From Lentimicrobium sp. (GTDB lineage: Bacteria; Bacteroidota; Bacteroidia; Bacteroidales; Lentimicrobiaceae), in contig JANJXJ010000216.1 of NCBI GenBank assembly GCA_024709105.1, forward strand, positions 1 to 35,524: a DNA stretch of 35,524 nt, in the 5' to 3' direction. Both the position numbers and the translations under genes were made by a program. Position 1 is the stretch's first letter, and every line of letters starts with the position of its first letter. Shown here one piece after another: positions 16,268 through 24,874 of the stretch. The notes below the pieces were generated by a model. It ran no database searches and had not been told where the DNA came from. It saw nothing but the letters and a program-made list of their open reading frames with translations.

Positions 16268-18988
16268 TTAAAAACGGAAACCGATGTTCAGGAAATAGGT
16301 TCTGCCGTAGTAGTAGAAATACTTCGCAGGAAACTTATTAACATTATGTTCAGCATAGTCAAAGCGCATCTGCTCATAACCACCGGTTACTATTTCCTGA
16401 TTATCAAGTATATTACTTACGCTTAGGTTGAGATTAAGGTAATACTTGTCCTTAATTCTGATTGACTTTCCGATTGAAGCATCCAAAGTCATGCCTCCGG
16501 GAAGTTTTTCCTGATTAATAATGCCCGGTATTTTTTCATCACCAGGCAGGAGACCGACCATCGCAGATGATGTTCTGCGTTCAGGATTAAAGTCAAGATA
16601 AATATTGTCGAAGTAGTTCACATTGGCTTCGATAAACAGGAATCCGGGGCCTCTGTATTTTAATCCTCCCGAAACTGCTGTTTGCGGAGTCCCTGGAATA
16701 TAAAAATACTTGTTGTAAATAATTTTTGTTACATCAGGTACTGAACCATTTTCAACAGTAATAGAGGCATTTGCCCGGTTGGTATAACGGTAATTTCCGA
16801 AACTACCTGAAGTAACGACCGAAAATGCTGAAGAAATTTTTAACTGTGCTCCTATCTCAATTCCCTGATGAACCTTGTCAATATTATACATAGCATGATT
16901 GACAAAAGTACGCAGTGAATCATGGTAGAAACTGTTGATTTCACTGGAATTTTCAAATTTCGAATGAAAAACGGTTATCCTTCCTTGAAGCAAAGGTGTG
17001 CGGAAGTGGTATGACAGTTCGCCACTCATTATTGTTTCACTCTGTAAATCAGGAATTACAGCATCTCTGACTCTGGCTGAAAGGTAGGTGTTGCGAATGT
17101 TTGGTGCGCGGGTGAGGAGAGCTGCGTTACCTTCAATAAAATGCCTTCCGGTAATTTTATAGGTTGCTCCGGCTTTGACCGCATAGTCAAGGAACTTATG
17201 TTTTTCACCTTCGCCAAACGAAGAATTGGGGTAACGGCCGTTGCGCATAAACCCTTCGCGCCAGAAAGTTGTATGACTCAGTTGCAAACCTGCGAAATAG
17301 TCAAGCTTTTGAGTTGAAAATCTGGCAACTCCCCATATGTTTGCGCTGTTTTGATGCAATTTATAATCGTATCCGAACTTGTCGCCTTCTTTGACCACCC
17401 GATTCGGGTTGTTCAGGTCATTCTGCAAAATTGTATCGTTTCCACTGAAATCGCGCTCTGCAAACTGATCTACGTCTGTCCAGAATTCGCCACCCATCAG
17501 GTCGTACAATGTTTTGTAAAACGAGCCGGTATTGCGATTGTATTCAATTCCTCCGTCAATCCGTATTTTATCATTTAATTGATGATTGATAACAGAACTG
17601 AAATTCAACTGGTTTTGGTCGTTGTGCCTTTTTTCAATAGTGTAGCGGGCCTGTTTACCTTCCAGATTAGCCAAATAATTAATAGAATACAGCTTATCCC
17701 AGTTAACCTGACGTGTATTTACATCGTTTTTCCAGCGTTCGGCATAAGCTTCAGCAACATCCGGTGGTGTTCCGGCCTCAATATCAGCAGGATAATAGCT
17801 CGGGAGATAACGGTAATAATCAGGTCTGGGATCGGAAGAATTGTACCAGTTGAGGGCTGTTGTTCCGGTTTCTCCAAACAGATAGGAAACCGAACTGGTA
17901 AGTTGTGTCTTGTCAGAAGGAGTCCAGTAATGGTTCATGATCAGCACCGGCTGATTCATATGCCTTTCGCGGGCATTGCGAACCTGTCCATTCTGGTAAC
18001 CCCAGTTGGGATTATAATGATTGGTGCCACTCAGGTCGTAAGCTTCCTGGGTTGAACCACCCTGCATACCTCTGCGCACAGGAGCTACAAAAGCTGTAAA
18101 TGCCAGGCTGTGCTTTTCGCTGAGTTTCCGTTCAATACCTATAAAACCTGCCCAGGCATCGTAATAAGTACCTTCAATGTAACCTCCGTTACCCCAGCGC
18201 CTTGAACCACTGACTGTTACTGCCCAGTTATTGTCCATAAGCCCGGTAGAATGGGTTACCATTACACGATTGGTGTATGTACGGTTGCTGAGGCTGTAGG
18301 TGAGTTTGGTCTGAGCTCTGTGCTGCGATGCACGGGTAATAACATTGGTTGCACCACCAAGGTTTCCGAAGGAAAAACTTGCAGGAGCTAATCCGTTCAC
18401 TGAAACTTTGTTGCGGGTTGCATCGTTCAAACCGCCCCACAAAGCCCAGGTGGTCCTTCCTGTTTCAACATCACTGATTTGTGTGTTGCCAATATAGGTG
18501 CTCCCCAGGTCGTTGTCGTAACCACGCATTCTGAAGTAAGCAGAGCCAAAGGTGTATGAAGCAGTTGAAACAAACACATCACTGGATGAGCTGAGCAGCC
18601 CCGAAACGTTTTGCCCTTTCGAGTCGTCATCACCATCTGAGGAAAGGCTGATTTCAGATAAACCACCACCAAAAGCATCATAATTAAATGCCGGTGTGAG
18701 TTTAATTGTGCCCAGATCGGTGTTTTCATCAATCTTAACCAACTGGCTTAAACTTAGGTATCCTGCGGCCGAAAAATCAACCACCGATTCACCAATTGCA
18801 AGCCCTGTGAGCGTAAAAAACCCGGCTTCATCGGTAATGGTTTGCCCAACAGCAACCTTTACCACAACCGAAGGAAGGGCTTTACCGCTTTCGGCGTCGG
18901 CGACCCTGCCCGAGAGTGTTCCCGTTTGGGCATACAAGCCTGATAAAAGGCTTAAAGTCAGCAATAAAAGCAATAATTTTTTGTTCAT
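16268..18988 (-). CDS. TonB-dependent receptor with carboxypeptidase-regulatory-like N-terminal domain
   Basis: This is a 906-residue outer-membrane receptor. A signal peptide spans residues 1-20 (SLLSGLYA/Q). A carboxypeptidase-regulatory-like beta domain follows (~22-98: GTLSGRVADAESGKALPSVVV, ITDEAGFFTLTGL). The plug domain comes next (~125-220, FRMRGYDNDLGSTYIGN and NLGGATNVITR), then a 22-strand-type beta barrel ending in the C-terminal aromatic NIGFRF. These receptors import large ligands across the outer membrane using TonB/ExbBD energy. It is the first gene of an operon with the OB-fold lipoprotein, and it is divergent from an exported nuclease. No SusD homologue is present, and the typical SusC signature motifs are weak, so it is probably not a glycan SusC. 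The ligand cannot be told from sequence; nucleic acid or a phosphorylated compound is suggested by the neighbours. Confidence 0.93.
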   Translation of the reverse strand: MNKKLLLLLLTLSLLSGLYAQTGTLSGRVADAESGKALPSVVVKVAVGQTITDEAGFFTLTGLAIGESVVDFSAAGYLSLSQLVKIDENTDLGTIKLTPAFNYDAFGGGLSEISLSSDGDDDSKGQNVSGLLSSSSDVFVSTASYTFGSAYFRMRGYDNDLGSTYIGNTQISDVETGRTTWALWGGLNDATRNKVSVNGLAPASFSFGNLGGATNVITRASQHRAQTKLTYSLSNRTYTNRVMVTHSTGLMDNNWAVTVSGSRRWGNGGYIEGTYYDAWAGFIGIERKLSEKHSLAFTAFVAPVRRGMQGGSTQEAYDLSGTNHYNPNWGYQNGQVRNARERHMNQPVLIMNHYWTPSDKTQLTSSVSYLFGETGTTALNWYNSSDPRPDYYRYLPSYYPADIEAGTPPDVAEAYAERWKNDVNTRQVNWDKLYSINYLANLEGKQARYTIEKRHNDQNQLNFSSVINHQLNDKIRIDGGIEYNRNTGSFYKTLYDLMGGEFWTDVDQFAERDFSGNDTILQNDLNNPNRVVKEGDKFGYDYKLHQNSANIWGVARFSTQKLDYFAGLQLSHTTFWREGFMRNGRYPNSSFGEGEKHKFLDYAVKAGATYKITGRHFIEGNAALLTRAPNIRNTYLSARVRDAVIPDLQSETIMSGELSYHFRTPLLQGRITVFHSKFENSSEINSFYHDSLRTFVNHAMYNIDKVHQGIEIGAQLKISSAFSVVTSGSFGNYRYTNRANASITVENGSVPDVTKIIYNKYFYIPGTPQTAVSGGLKYRGPGFLFIEANVNYFDNIYLDFNPERRTSSAMVGLLPGDEKIPGIINQEKLPGGMTLDASIGKSIRIKDKYYLNLNLSVSNILDNQEIVTGGYEQMRFDYAEHNVNKFPAKYFYYYGRTYFLNIGFRF

Positions 18989-19168
18989 GCAGTTTAAATT
19001 AAATAAAATAAGTTCGAAGGCTATGATTCTTACAGAGTAGAATTGCCCAATTTAAAATTTCGTGCAAATGAACAAAATTTTATGATAGCAGTAGCGTTTG
19101 ATTGAAAATTTAGCTTTAAGTTAAAATGGTATTGTTCCATAAATAAGCAATACTAGAGCTAATATCAA

Positions 19169-19176
19169 TATCTTTG
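19169..19176 (+). promoter_or_regulatory. -7 box of the nuclease promoter
   Basis: TATCTTTG matches TAnnTTTG exactly, 27 bases before the ATG at 19204. It lies in the 215-base divergent gap shared with the TonB receptor gene. I found no exact box for the receptor on the minus strand. Confidence 0.45.
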
Positions 19177-19203
19177 CGCTTTGTTACCAACACCTTTTTG
19201 TAA

Positions 19204-20244
19204 ATGAAGAATTCATCTGTTTTTGTTCATGCCAGTATTATTCTACTGATTTTGAGCATTTTCTCAAGTTTGCAATCCTGTGCTCAGGAGAAAAAATACC
19301 TGGCTACCACCATAGCTTTTTATAATGTTGAAAACCTTTTTGATACCATTGATGACCCGAATACCAACGATGCAGAATTTTTACCCGGAGGAGCCAACCG
19401 CTGGACCCCTCAACGGTATCAGGCCAAACTCGAAAACATGGCCAGGGTTATTGCCGGCATTGGCAATGAAATGGTAAAAGGCGGGCCTGCAATAATCGGA
19501 CTTTCCGAAATTGAAAACCGGGGCGTACTCGAAGACCTTATTAATACACCACCTCTTAAAGAGCTGGGTTATGAAATTGTTCACTATGATTCGCCCGACC
19601 GCCGCGGAGTTGATGTAGGACTTATATACAAACCCTCGGTTTTTAAAGTTACAAATTCTACATCCAACCGGCTTTACATGCCCGGCCGTACCGATTTTTT
19701 CAGCCGCGACCAGTTGGTTGTGAGCGGAGAGCTGCTGGGTGAACCCATAAGTGTAATTGTAAACCACTGGCCTTCGCGCCGAAGCGGATCTGAATACCGC
19801 GAAGAAGCTGCAAAACTGAGCAGACACCTGAGCGATTCGCTGATGAAAGCACACAAAAATGCCAAAATATTTGTGATGGGCGACCTGAACGATGACCCCA
19901 TTGACCGCAGTGTGGCAAAGGTTCTGGGAGCCAAAGGCAAACCTGCTGATGTCAATAAAGGCGATCTCTTTAACCCCATGTGGCAACTCCACCGCGATGG
20001 CATCGGCTCACTGGCCTACCGCGATGCATGGAATTTATTTGACCAGATCATTGTTTCTGAGCCTGTTCTTAACGACTCCAAAGGCTGGAAACTGCACAAG
20101 GCCAAGGTTTATAACGATACATTTCTGCTTCAGAAAGACGGACCTTATGCCGGTTATCCTTTCCGTACCTTTGCCGGTGGCGCATATGCCGGAGGTTACA
20201 GCGACCACTTCCCGGTTTATTTGTTCCTGATCAGGGAAAAATAA
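19204..20244 (+). CDS. Exported endonuclease/exonuclease/phosphatase (EEP) family lipoprotein
   Basis: This is a 346-residue protein of the DNase I/exonuclease III fold. These are metal-dependent phosphodiesterases that cut nucleic acids or related phosphoesters. The N-terminus is a lipoprotein signal with SLQSC (Cys26), so the enzyme should be anchored outside the cytoplasm. Family motifs in order: AFYNVENLFDT (Asn41, Glu43), IIGLSEIENRGVLEDL (Glu102/Glu104), RRGVDVGLIYKP (Asp137), VNHWPSRRSG (His188), FVMGDLNDDP (Asp227, Asn229) and the C-terminal GYSDHFPVYL (Asp334, His335). All expected catalytic positions are present. It is divergently transcribed from the TonB receptor/OB-lipoprotein operon. 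This kind of linkage suggests that it releases fragments for the receptor. A lipid or sugar phosphodiesterase role remains possible because the EEP fold is shared. Confidence 0.9.
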   Translation: MKNSSVFVHASIILLILSIFSSLQSCAQEKKYLATTIAFYNVENLFDTIDDPNTNDAEFLPGGANRWTPQRYQAKLENMARVIAGIGNEMVKGGPAIIGLSEIENRGVLEDLINTPPLKELGYEIVHYDSPDRRGVDVGLIYKPSVFKVTNSTSNRLYMPGRTDFFSRDQLVVSGELLGEPISVIVNHWPSRRSGSEYREEAAKLSRHLSDSLMKAHKNAKIFVMGDLNDDPIDRSVAKVLGAKGKPADVNKGDLFNPMWQLHRDGIGSLAYRDAWNLFDQIIVSEPVLNDSKGWKLHKAKVYNDTFLLQKDGPYAGYPFRTFAGGAYAGGYSDHFPVYLFLIREK

Positions 20245-20319
20245 GCTTGCCATTTTTAACATATTTTGTTTTTTTGTTTCTGTTTTTGAAGTAATTTCGT
20301 CGGGTCAATTTTTTACATC

Positions 20320-21051
20320 GTGAAAGATAGTTTAGTAGTAATTCCAACCTATAACGAAAAGGAAAATATCGAGCGCATCATACGCAAGGTGTTTTCTCTC
20401 GAAAAAGAATTTGATGTCCTCATTGTTGAAGACAATTCCCCTGACGGGACTGCGGACATTGTGCGCAAACTCATGGCAGAGTTTCCCGACAGGCTTTTTA
20501 TGGAAGAGCGCAAGGGAAAACTCGGACTGGGGACTGCCTACATCCATGGTTTTAAATGGGCTCTGCAGCGCGAGTACAAATTCATTTTCGAGATGGATGC
20601 CGATTTTTCGCACAATCCCGATGACCTGCTCAAGCTTTACGATGCCTGCTCTAATAAAGGTGCCGATCTTTCCATAGGTTCACGCTATATTAAAGGTGTA
20701 AATGTTGTAAACTGGCCCATGGGCAGAGTGCTCATGTCGTATTTTGCTTCCTATTATGTGCGGATGATCACCCGGATGAAAATTATGGATACCACCGCCG
20801 GATTTAAGTGCTACACCCGCAGATTGCTCGAAACCATTGACTTCAGCCGCATTAAGTTTACCGGGTATGCGTTTCAGATTGAAATGAAATACACTGCCTG
20901 GAAATTAGGTTTTAAGATCACCGAAGTTCCCATCATCTTTACCGATCGTACCGAAGGACAGTCAAAGATGAGCCGTGGAATTTTCAAGGAAGCAATACTG
21001 GGCGTTATTCAGTTGAGATTCAAGAGAATAAAGGCAAAAAAAACTGCCTGA
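20320..21051 (+). CDS. Polyprenyl/dolichyl-phosphate mannose (or glucose) synthase-like GT2 glycosyltransferase
   Basis: This is a 243-residue family 2 glycosyltransferase of the DPM1 type. It has the nucleotide-sugar motif VIPTYNEKENIERII at the N-terminus, VEDNSPDGTADIV, GLGTAYIHGFKWAL, the metal-binding MDADFSHNPDDL, and DTTAGFKCYTRR followed by FTGYAFQIEM. Enzymes of this type move mannose or glucose from GDP- or UDP-sugar to polyprenyl phosphate on the cytoplasmic face of the membrane, giving a lipid-linked sugar donor. No C-terminal membrane helices are present, so it is the short, peripheral form. The start is GTG at 20320; there is no better in-frame ATG before the conserved VIPTYNE. 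A near-consensus TAATTTCG lies at 20292-20299. It precedes pyrC by 76 bases on the same strand. Donor sugar is not readable from sequence. Confidence 0.9.
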   Translation: MKDSLVVIPTYNEKENIERIIRKVFSLEKEFDVLIVEDNSPDGTADIVRKLMAEFPDRLFMEERKGKLGLGTAYIHGFKWALQREYKFIFEMDADFSHNPDDLLKLYDACSNKGADLSIGSRYIKGVNVVNWPMGRVLMSYFASYYVRMITRMKIMDTTAGFKCYTRRLLETIDFSRIKFTGYAFQIEMKYTAWKLGFKITEVPIIFTDRTEGQSKMSRGIFKEAILGVIQLRFKRIKAKKTA

Positions 21052-21080
21052 TTCCCATTCCTTCTCCCTCCTTTTATTCG

Positions 21081-21088
21081 TACCTTTG
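21081..21088 (+). promoter_or_regulatory. -7 box of the pyrC promoter
   Basis: TACCTTTG matches TAnnTTTG exactly, 39 bases before the ATG at 21128. An in-frame TTG at 21086 lies inside this box, which argues against starting the protein there. Confidence 0.5.
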
Positions 21089-21127
21089 CAAAGTCTGATG
21101 CCACATTTAAGCTGGCAGGATAATGCT

Positions 21128-22474
21128 ATGCAAAAAAAATATTTCATTCAGGGAGCTACCCTCATCAACGAAGGGAGACGTTTCATTGCAAATGTGAAAG
21201 TTGAAAACGGCTTCATTTCCGAAATTTCTGAAAATGCTGATGCCATTGTTCCGGAAGGATTTGAGATCATCAGCGGGCAGGGAAAATGGCTGTTGCCGGG
21301 AATTATAGACGATCAGGTTCATTTTCGCGATCCCGGGCTTACCCACAAAGCCGACCTTTATACCGAAAGCCGCGCCGCTGTTGCCGGGGGTGTTACTTCC
21401 TTTATGGAAATGCCCAATACGGTACCCAATACACTTACACAAGAGTTGCTGGAGGAAAAATATAAAATGGCATCGGAAAAGTCGCTGGCCAATTACTCCT
21501 TTTATATGGGAGCTTCCAACGACAACCTGAGTGAAATCGTAAAAACGGATCCCCGCAATGTATGCGGAATCAAAGTTTTTATGGGGGCTTCAACCGGAAA
21601 TATGCTGGTTGACAAAGCCGAAACCCTCGAAGGAATTTTCAGGGATGCCCCCACTCTGGTGGCAGTACATTGCGAAGATGAAGCAACCATCAGAATCAAT
21701 ACAGAAGCCATGCGTAAGAAATATGGCGAAGACGTTCCGGTTGAAATGCATCCGCACATCAGAAACCACGAATCCTGTCTTAAATCAAGCACATTTGCCA
21801 TTCAACTTGCCAAAAAATACAATACCCGGCTTCATGTGCTGCACCTTTCCACAGCCGATGAACTCGAACTGCTCTCTGATGCACCGGCTACTTCCGGAAA
21901 GAGAATCACCGCCGAGGTTTGTGTTCACCACCTATGGTTTGATGATACCCATTATGCAAAACTAGGATCAAGAATCAAATGGAATCCGGCGGTAAAAACG
22001 GCAAAGGACCGTGAAGCACTGCTGAAAGGACTTTTGGATGGCAAACTGGACGTAATAGCTACCGACCACGCCCCGCATACCCTTGAAGAAAAATCGAGAA
22101 CATACTTTTCTTGTCCTTCGGGTGGGCCATTGGTTCAACATTCTTTGGTAACCATGCTCGAAATGTGTCATCAGGGAAAACTTACTCCTGAGATGGTGGT
22201 TGAAAAAATGTGCCATGCTCCGGCACGGATTTTCAGTATTGACAGGAGAGGTTACATCCGGCAGGGCTATCACGCTGATCTGGTGCTTGTTGATCCTGAT
22301 TCCCCATGGAATGTTACAACAGAAAATATCCTCTACAAATGTGGCTGGTCGCCGCTTGAAGGGGCTATGTTCCATTCAAAAATTACCCATACCTTTGTAG
22401 GCGGACATTTAGCCTGGGCCAACGGCAGTTTTGATAACTCACAGAATGGCAGCAGACTGATTTTTAACCGATAA
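21128..22474 (+). CDS. pyrC: Dihydroorotase (class I)
   Basis: This 448-residue enzyme catalyses reversible cyclisation of carbamoyl-aspartate to dihydroorotate, step three of pyrimidine synthesis, in the cytoplasm. It has the amidohydrolase layout: IIDDQVHFRDPG (metal site, His65), GIKVFMGASTG (Lys149, the candidate carbamylated lysine), AVHCEDE (His181), VLHLSTADE (His239) and VIATDHAPHTLEEK (Asp313). The usual first metal ligand of the HxH pair is replaced by Gln63. From memory this DDQVHF form is common in Bacteroidota dihydroorotases, so it does not by itself mean loss of function. I chose ATG 21128 (MQKKYFIQG), since upstream in-frame TTG 21086 overlaps the promoter; ATG 21098 is a possible alternative. 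A MORN-repeat lipoprotein gene follows after 17 bases and is probably co-transcribed. Confidence 0.92.
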   Translation: MQKKYFIQGATLINEGRRFIANVKVENGFISEISENADAIVPEGFEIISGQGKWLLPGIIDDQVHFRDPGLTHKADLYTESRAAVAGGVTSFMEMPNTVPNTLTQELLEEKYKMASEKSLANYSFYMGASNDNLSEIVKTDPRNVCGIKVFMGASTGNMLVDKAETLEGIFRDAPTLVAVHCEDEATIRINTEAMRKKYGEDVPVEMHPHIRNHESCLKSSTFAIQLAKKYNTRLHVLHLSTADELELLSDAPATSGKRITAEVCVHHLWFDDTHYAKLGSRIKWNPAVKTAKDREALLKGLLDGKLDVIATDHAPHTLEEKSRTYFSCPSGGPLVQHSLVTMLEMCHQGKLTPEMVVEKMCHAPARIFSIDRRGYIRQGYHADLVLVDPDSPWNVTTENILYKCGWSPLEGAMFHSKITHTFVGGHLAWANGSFDNSQNGSRLIFNR

Positions 22475-22491
22475 CCACTTTAATAAAATTT

Positions 22492-22935
22492 ATGAGCCGA
22501 CTGCTTGTTACCCTTAGCGGCCTCCTGATTCTTGTGATGGCCTCCTGCAACAACCAAACTGTTAAAAAGGAGCTGTATGAAGACGGAAAAGTCAAAACAG
22601 AGAAAACCTATGAAGAAGTAAATGGTGAGGAACAACTTGTAAAAGAGGTGGTTTATCATCCGAATGGAAGCAAATACATTGAAGGCAACTATAAAGACGG
22701 TCTTCGTGAGGGCTACTGGGCTTCTTGGTTTGACAACGGAACACTTTGGAGTGAAGGCGATTTTAAAAATGGAGAAAGCCACGGAAAAAGAACAGTTTAC
22801 CATCCCAACGGAAATCTTTATTATGAAGGCTTTTTCAATATGGGAAAACGCGTTGGCAAGTGGTACTTTTACAACGATCAGGGTCAAAAGGTAAACGAAA
22901 TTGATTACGATCTGTCGCCTGAAGTTAAGGAATAG
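22492..22935 (+). CDS. MORN-repeat lipoprotein
   Basis: This is a 147-residue predicted lipoprotein with a signal peptide ending VMASC (Cys19). The rest is a run of MORN_2-type repeats of about 23 residues, each with a pattern like YHPNGSKYIEGNYKDGLREG. At least four are visible: VVYHPNGSKYIEGNY, WFDNGTLWSEGDF, VYHPNGNLYYEGFF and WYFYNDQGQKVNEI. The repeats form a stacked beta-hairpin scaffold. Databases often label such proteins YwqK-family antitoxin, but no toxin gene is nearby and a lipid anchor does not fit that role. Function is unknown. It starts 17 bases after pyrC and probably shares its transcript. Confidence 0.8.
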   Translation: MSRLLVTLSGLLILVMASCNNQTVKKELYEDGKVKTEKTYEEVNGEEQLVKEVVYHPNGSKYIEGNYKDGLREGYWASWFDNGTLWSEGDFKNGESHGKRTVYHPNGNLYYEGFFNMGKRVGKWYFYNDQGQKVNEIDYDLSPEVKE

Positions 22936-23039
22936 CTCCGAATCTTGATTCTGATTGCCTCAGGGTGAAAATCTTCATAATTTTTTACCGTTCAACATTA
23001 TCTTTACTTCCAATCATAACTATTGCGGGGTGTTTTTTA

Positions 23040-23047
23040 TAACTTTG
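23040..23047 (+). promoter_or_regulatory. -7 box of the AraC-type regulator promoter
   Basis: TAACTTTG matches TAnnTTTG exactly and lies 17 bases before the GTG at 23065. It also excludes an upstream in-frame TTG (23023) as start, since that would precede transcription. Confidence 0.45.
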
Positions 23048-23064
23048 CCCAAAACACCCCGGCC

Positions 23065-24189
23065 GTGGAATATATTCTGATATCAGGCATTTTTATGGCT
23101 TTGCTTATCCCTGCTTTGTTGCTTGCCAAGCAAGGGAAACAAAAATCCGATTATATCCTCTCGGCCTATTTTTTATTGTTTGCAGCTACCAACCTGTTCA
23201 GTTTTATTGAGATATACAACCGCAGTCACAATTACCCATTTCCAGCTTTTATCAATTCCTCTACCCCGCTCATCTTCCTGCATGGCCCCATGTTGTGGTT
23301 ATACATTAAGTCATTGACAGTGAACAACTTTAAGTTAAAACCCCTGCATCTGCTGCATATAACTCCGTTTGCGCTGATTGTTTTATTGTTTTCGGTAATT
23401 CTTTATAGTCAACCTGTTTTGTTTCGCATTGAAGCCGATCAGGTGAATTTCAGAAACCACCTCAGTTACCCCTTTGTTGTTGCCGGAATTGCAATTTCAA
23501 CACAAGGGTATTTTATATGGGGATTGTTGCTTCTGAGAAATTTCAATAAAAAACTCAGGGATTGGGTATCAAAGACTGAAGGTGTTGATTTACAGTGGCT
23601 CAGGTTTCTGATCATCACCGCCATAACTGCCTATGCCAGCATAAGCATTTTGTATGCGGTTGATTACAGATTTGGTATTTTGCCTTTGAATTTGCTGCAA
23701 CCCGCAGGATTTGCCATTGCTTCGGGCTTTGTAATTGTGCTTGGATTCTTTGGACTAAAACAGGGTAATATTTTTGTTGCACTTCCCAAAAATGCTCTTG
23801 CTGAAGAAATCCAGCCCCAGCTGCCAATCAATCAGCCACTTACCGATAAGGATGAAAAGTTTGTAAACGACCTCATTACATACATGAAAACCGGTAAACC
23901 TTTTCTCGACCCTGAACTCAATATTTCAAAAATGGCAGCTGAACTCGAGGTAACTGTAGAGTATCTTTCAGGAATTCTGAACGGCAAACTGCATATGAAC
24001 TTTTTCGATTTTGTAAACAGATACAGAATCGAGGAATTCAGGCGCCTTTGTTCCGATCCTAAACTTAATCACCTGTCCATTATGGGTCTTGCCTTCGATT
24101 GTGGATTCAATTCCAAAGCTACATTTAACAGAGTCTTCAAAAAGGCTACCAATCTCACTCCCAGCGAGTTCAGGCAAATGTCCCAATAA
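23065..24189 (+). CDS. Membrane-anchored AraC-family transcriptional regulator
   Basis: This 374-residue protein has an N-terminal half of about seven hydrophobic segments (residues ~3-235) and a C-terminal AraC-type DNA-binding domain (~270-372). The DNA-binding part shows two helix-turn-helix units: LNISKMAAELEVTVEYLSGIL, then LSIMGLAFDCGFNSKATFNRVF followed by the family signature end KKATNLTPSEFR. The membrane half suggests sensing of a membrane or periplasmic signal while the regulator stays tethered. The start is GTG 23065 (MEYILISGIF), chosen because the -7 box lies just upstream. The flavodoxin gene (115 bases on) and an orphan membrane protein follow on the same strand and are likely targets. 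The signal is unknown. Confidence 0.87.
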   Translation: MEYILISGIFMALLIPALLLAKQGKQKSDYILSAYFLLFAATNLFSFIEIYNRSHNYPFPAFINSSTPLIFLHGPMLWLYIKSLTVNNFKLKPLHLLHITPFALIVLLFSVILYSQPVLFRIEADQVNFRNHLSYPFVVAGIAISTQGYFIWGLLLLRNFNKKLRDWVSKTEGVDLQWLRFLIITAITAYASISILYAVDYRFGILPLNLLQPAGFAIASGFVIVLGFFGLKQGNIFVALPKNALAEEIQPQLPINQPLTDKDEKFVNDLITYMKTGKPFLDPELNISKMAAELEVTVEYLSGILNGKLHMNFFDFVNRYRIEEFRRLCSDPKLNHLSIMGLAFDCGFNSKATFNRVFKKATNLTPSEFRQMSQ

Positions 24190-24304
24190 ACTGAGACCTG
24201 TATTCCCTGTATTTCCCGTAAAATGATACCCCTTTGGGGTTGAGTGAGTCTTCAGTTTTTTAAGGTTGGGCAATCTTTGCACAAAAAACAAAACCTAAAA
24301 AAAA

Positions 24305-24823
24305 ATGAAGACAGCCATTATTTACCGTTCACACCACGGAACCACCGAAAAAGTTGCCCGAATGATAAGCCAGGGTCTGGGCGATGAAAACTGCCAGCTT
24401 TTCAACCTGAAAAATCAGAACAATATTGATCTGGCAAAATTTGACGCCGTTATTATAGGCGGCTCGATACATGCGGGTAACATTCAAAATAAAGTAAAGG
24501 AGTTTTGTAATAAAAACATGCTTGCCCTTCTTGAAAAACCCCTGGGCTTGTTTTTGAGCAGTATGGAAGAAAAACAGGCTCAGGAGCAGTTTGACAAGGC
24601 TTACCCCGAGTTGCTGCGCCGCCATGCCATAAGCTGCAAACTCACGGGTGGTGAATTTAACTTCGACCGCATGAATTTCCTTGAAAAAATGATTGTAAGA
24701 AAAGTATCGGGCATTAGTCAGAGTATTTTCAGAATTGATGAAAACCGCATTAAAGAGCTGATTGACGATATGGCCGGCTGCTCAAAATTCCATCTTCTGC
24801 ACACAACCGGAATAGAAAATTAA
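24305..24823 (+). CDS. Flavodoxin-fold protein, HemG/flavodoxin_5-like
   Basis: This is a 172-residue flavodoxin-like protein. The FMN phosphate loop is visible at the N-terminus (TAIIYRSHHGTTEKVARMI), followed by FDAVIIGGSIHAGNIQNKV and PLGLFLSSME, which resemble the flavodoxin-domain oxidoreductases related to menaquinone-dependent protoporphyrinogen oxidase (HemG). The C-terminal part lacks an obvious membrane segment. No other haem-synthesis gene is in the window, so a HemG role is not supported by context; a general electron-transfer or quinone-reductase role is as likely. It follows the AraC-type regulator and precedes a membrane protein by 51 bases, so the last two may form a small operon. 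Confidence 0.8.
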   Translation: MKTAIIYRSHHGTTEKVARMISQGLGDENCQLFNLKNQNNIDLAKFDAVIIGGSIHAGNIQNKVKEFCNKNMLALLEKPLGLFLSSMEEKQAQEQFDKAYPELLRRHAISCKLTGGEFNFDRMNFLEKMIVRKVSGISQSIFRIDENRIKELIDDMAGCSKFHLLHTTGIEN

Positions 24824-24874
24824 CAAATTACTGATCTCATAACTAATTGTAACATCCTTATAATCAATAGTTAT

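Noticed and set aside
19381-19992. 203-codon open frame antisense to the nuclease gene
   Set aside because: It covers the conserved EEP core in the opposite frame; no family motif or promoter is seen.
22492-22935. Antitoxin of a toxin-antitoxin pair
   Set aside because: The name follows MORN-repeat homology only; a lipoprotein signal and absence of a toxin gene argue against it.
24305-24823. Protoporphyrinogen oxidase HemG as a firm assignment
   Set aside because: Only the flavodoxin core is clear and there is no haem-synthesis context.
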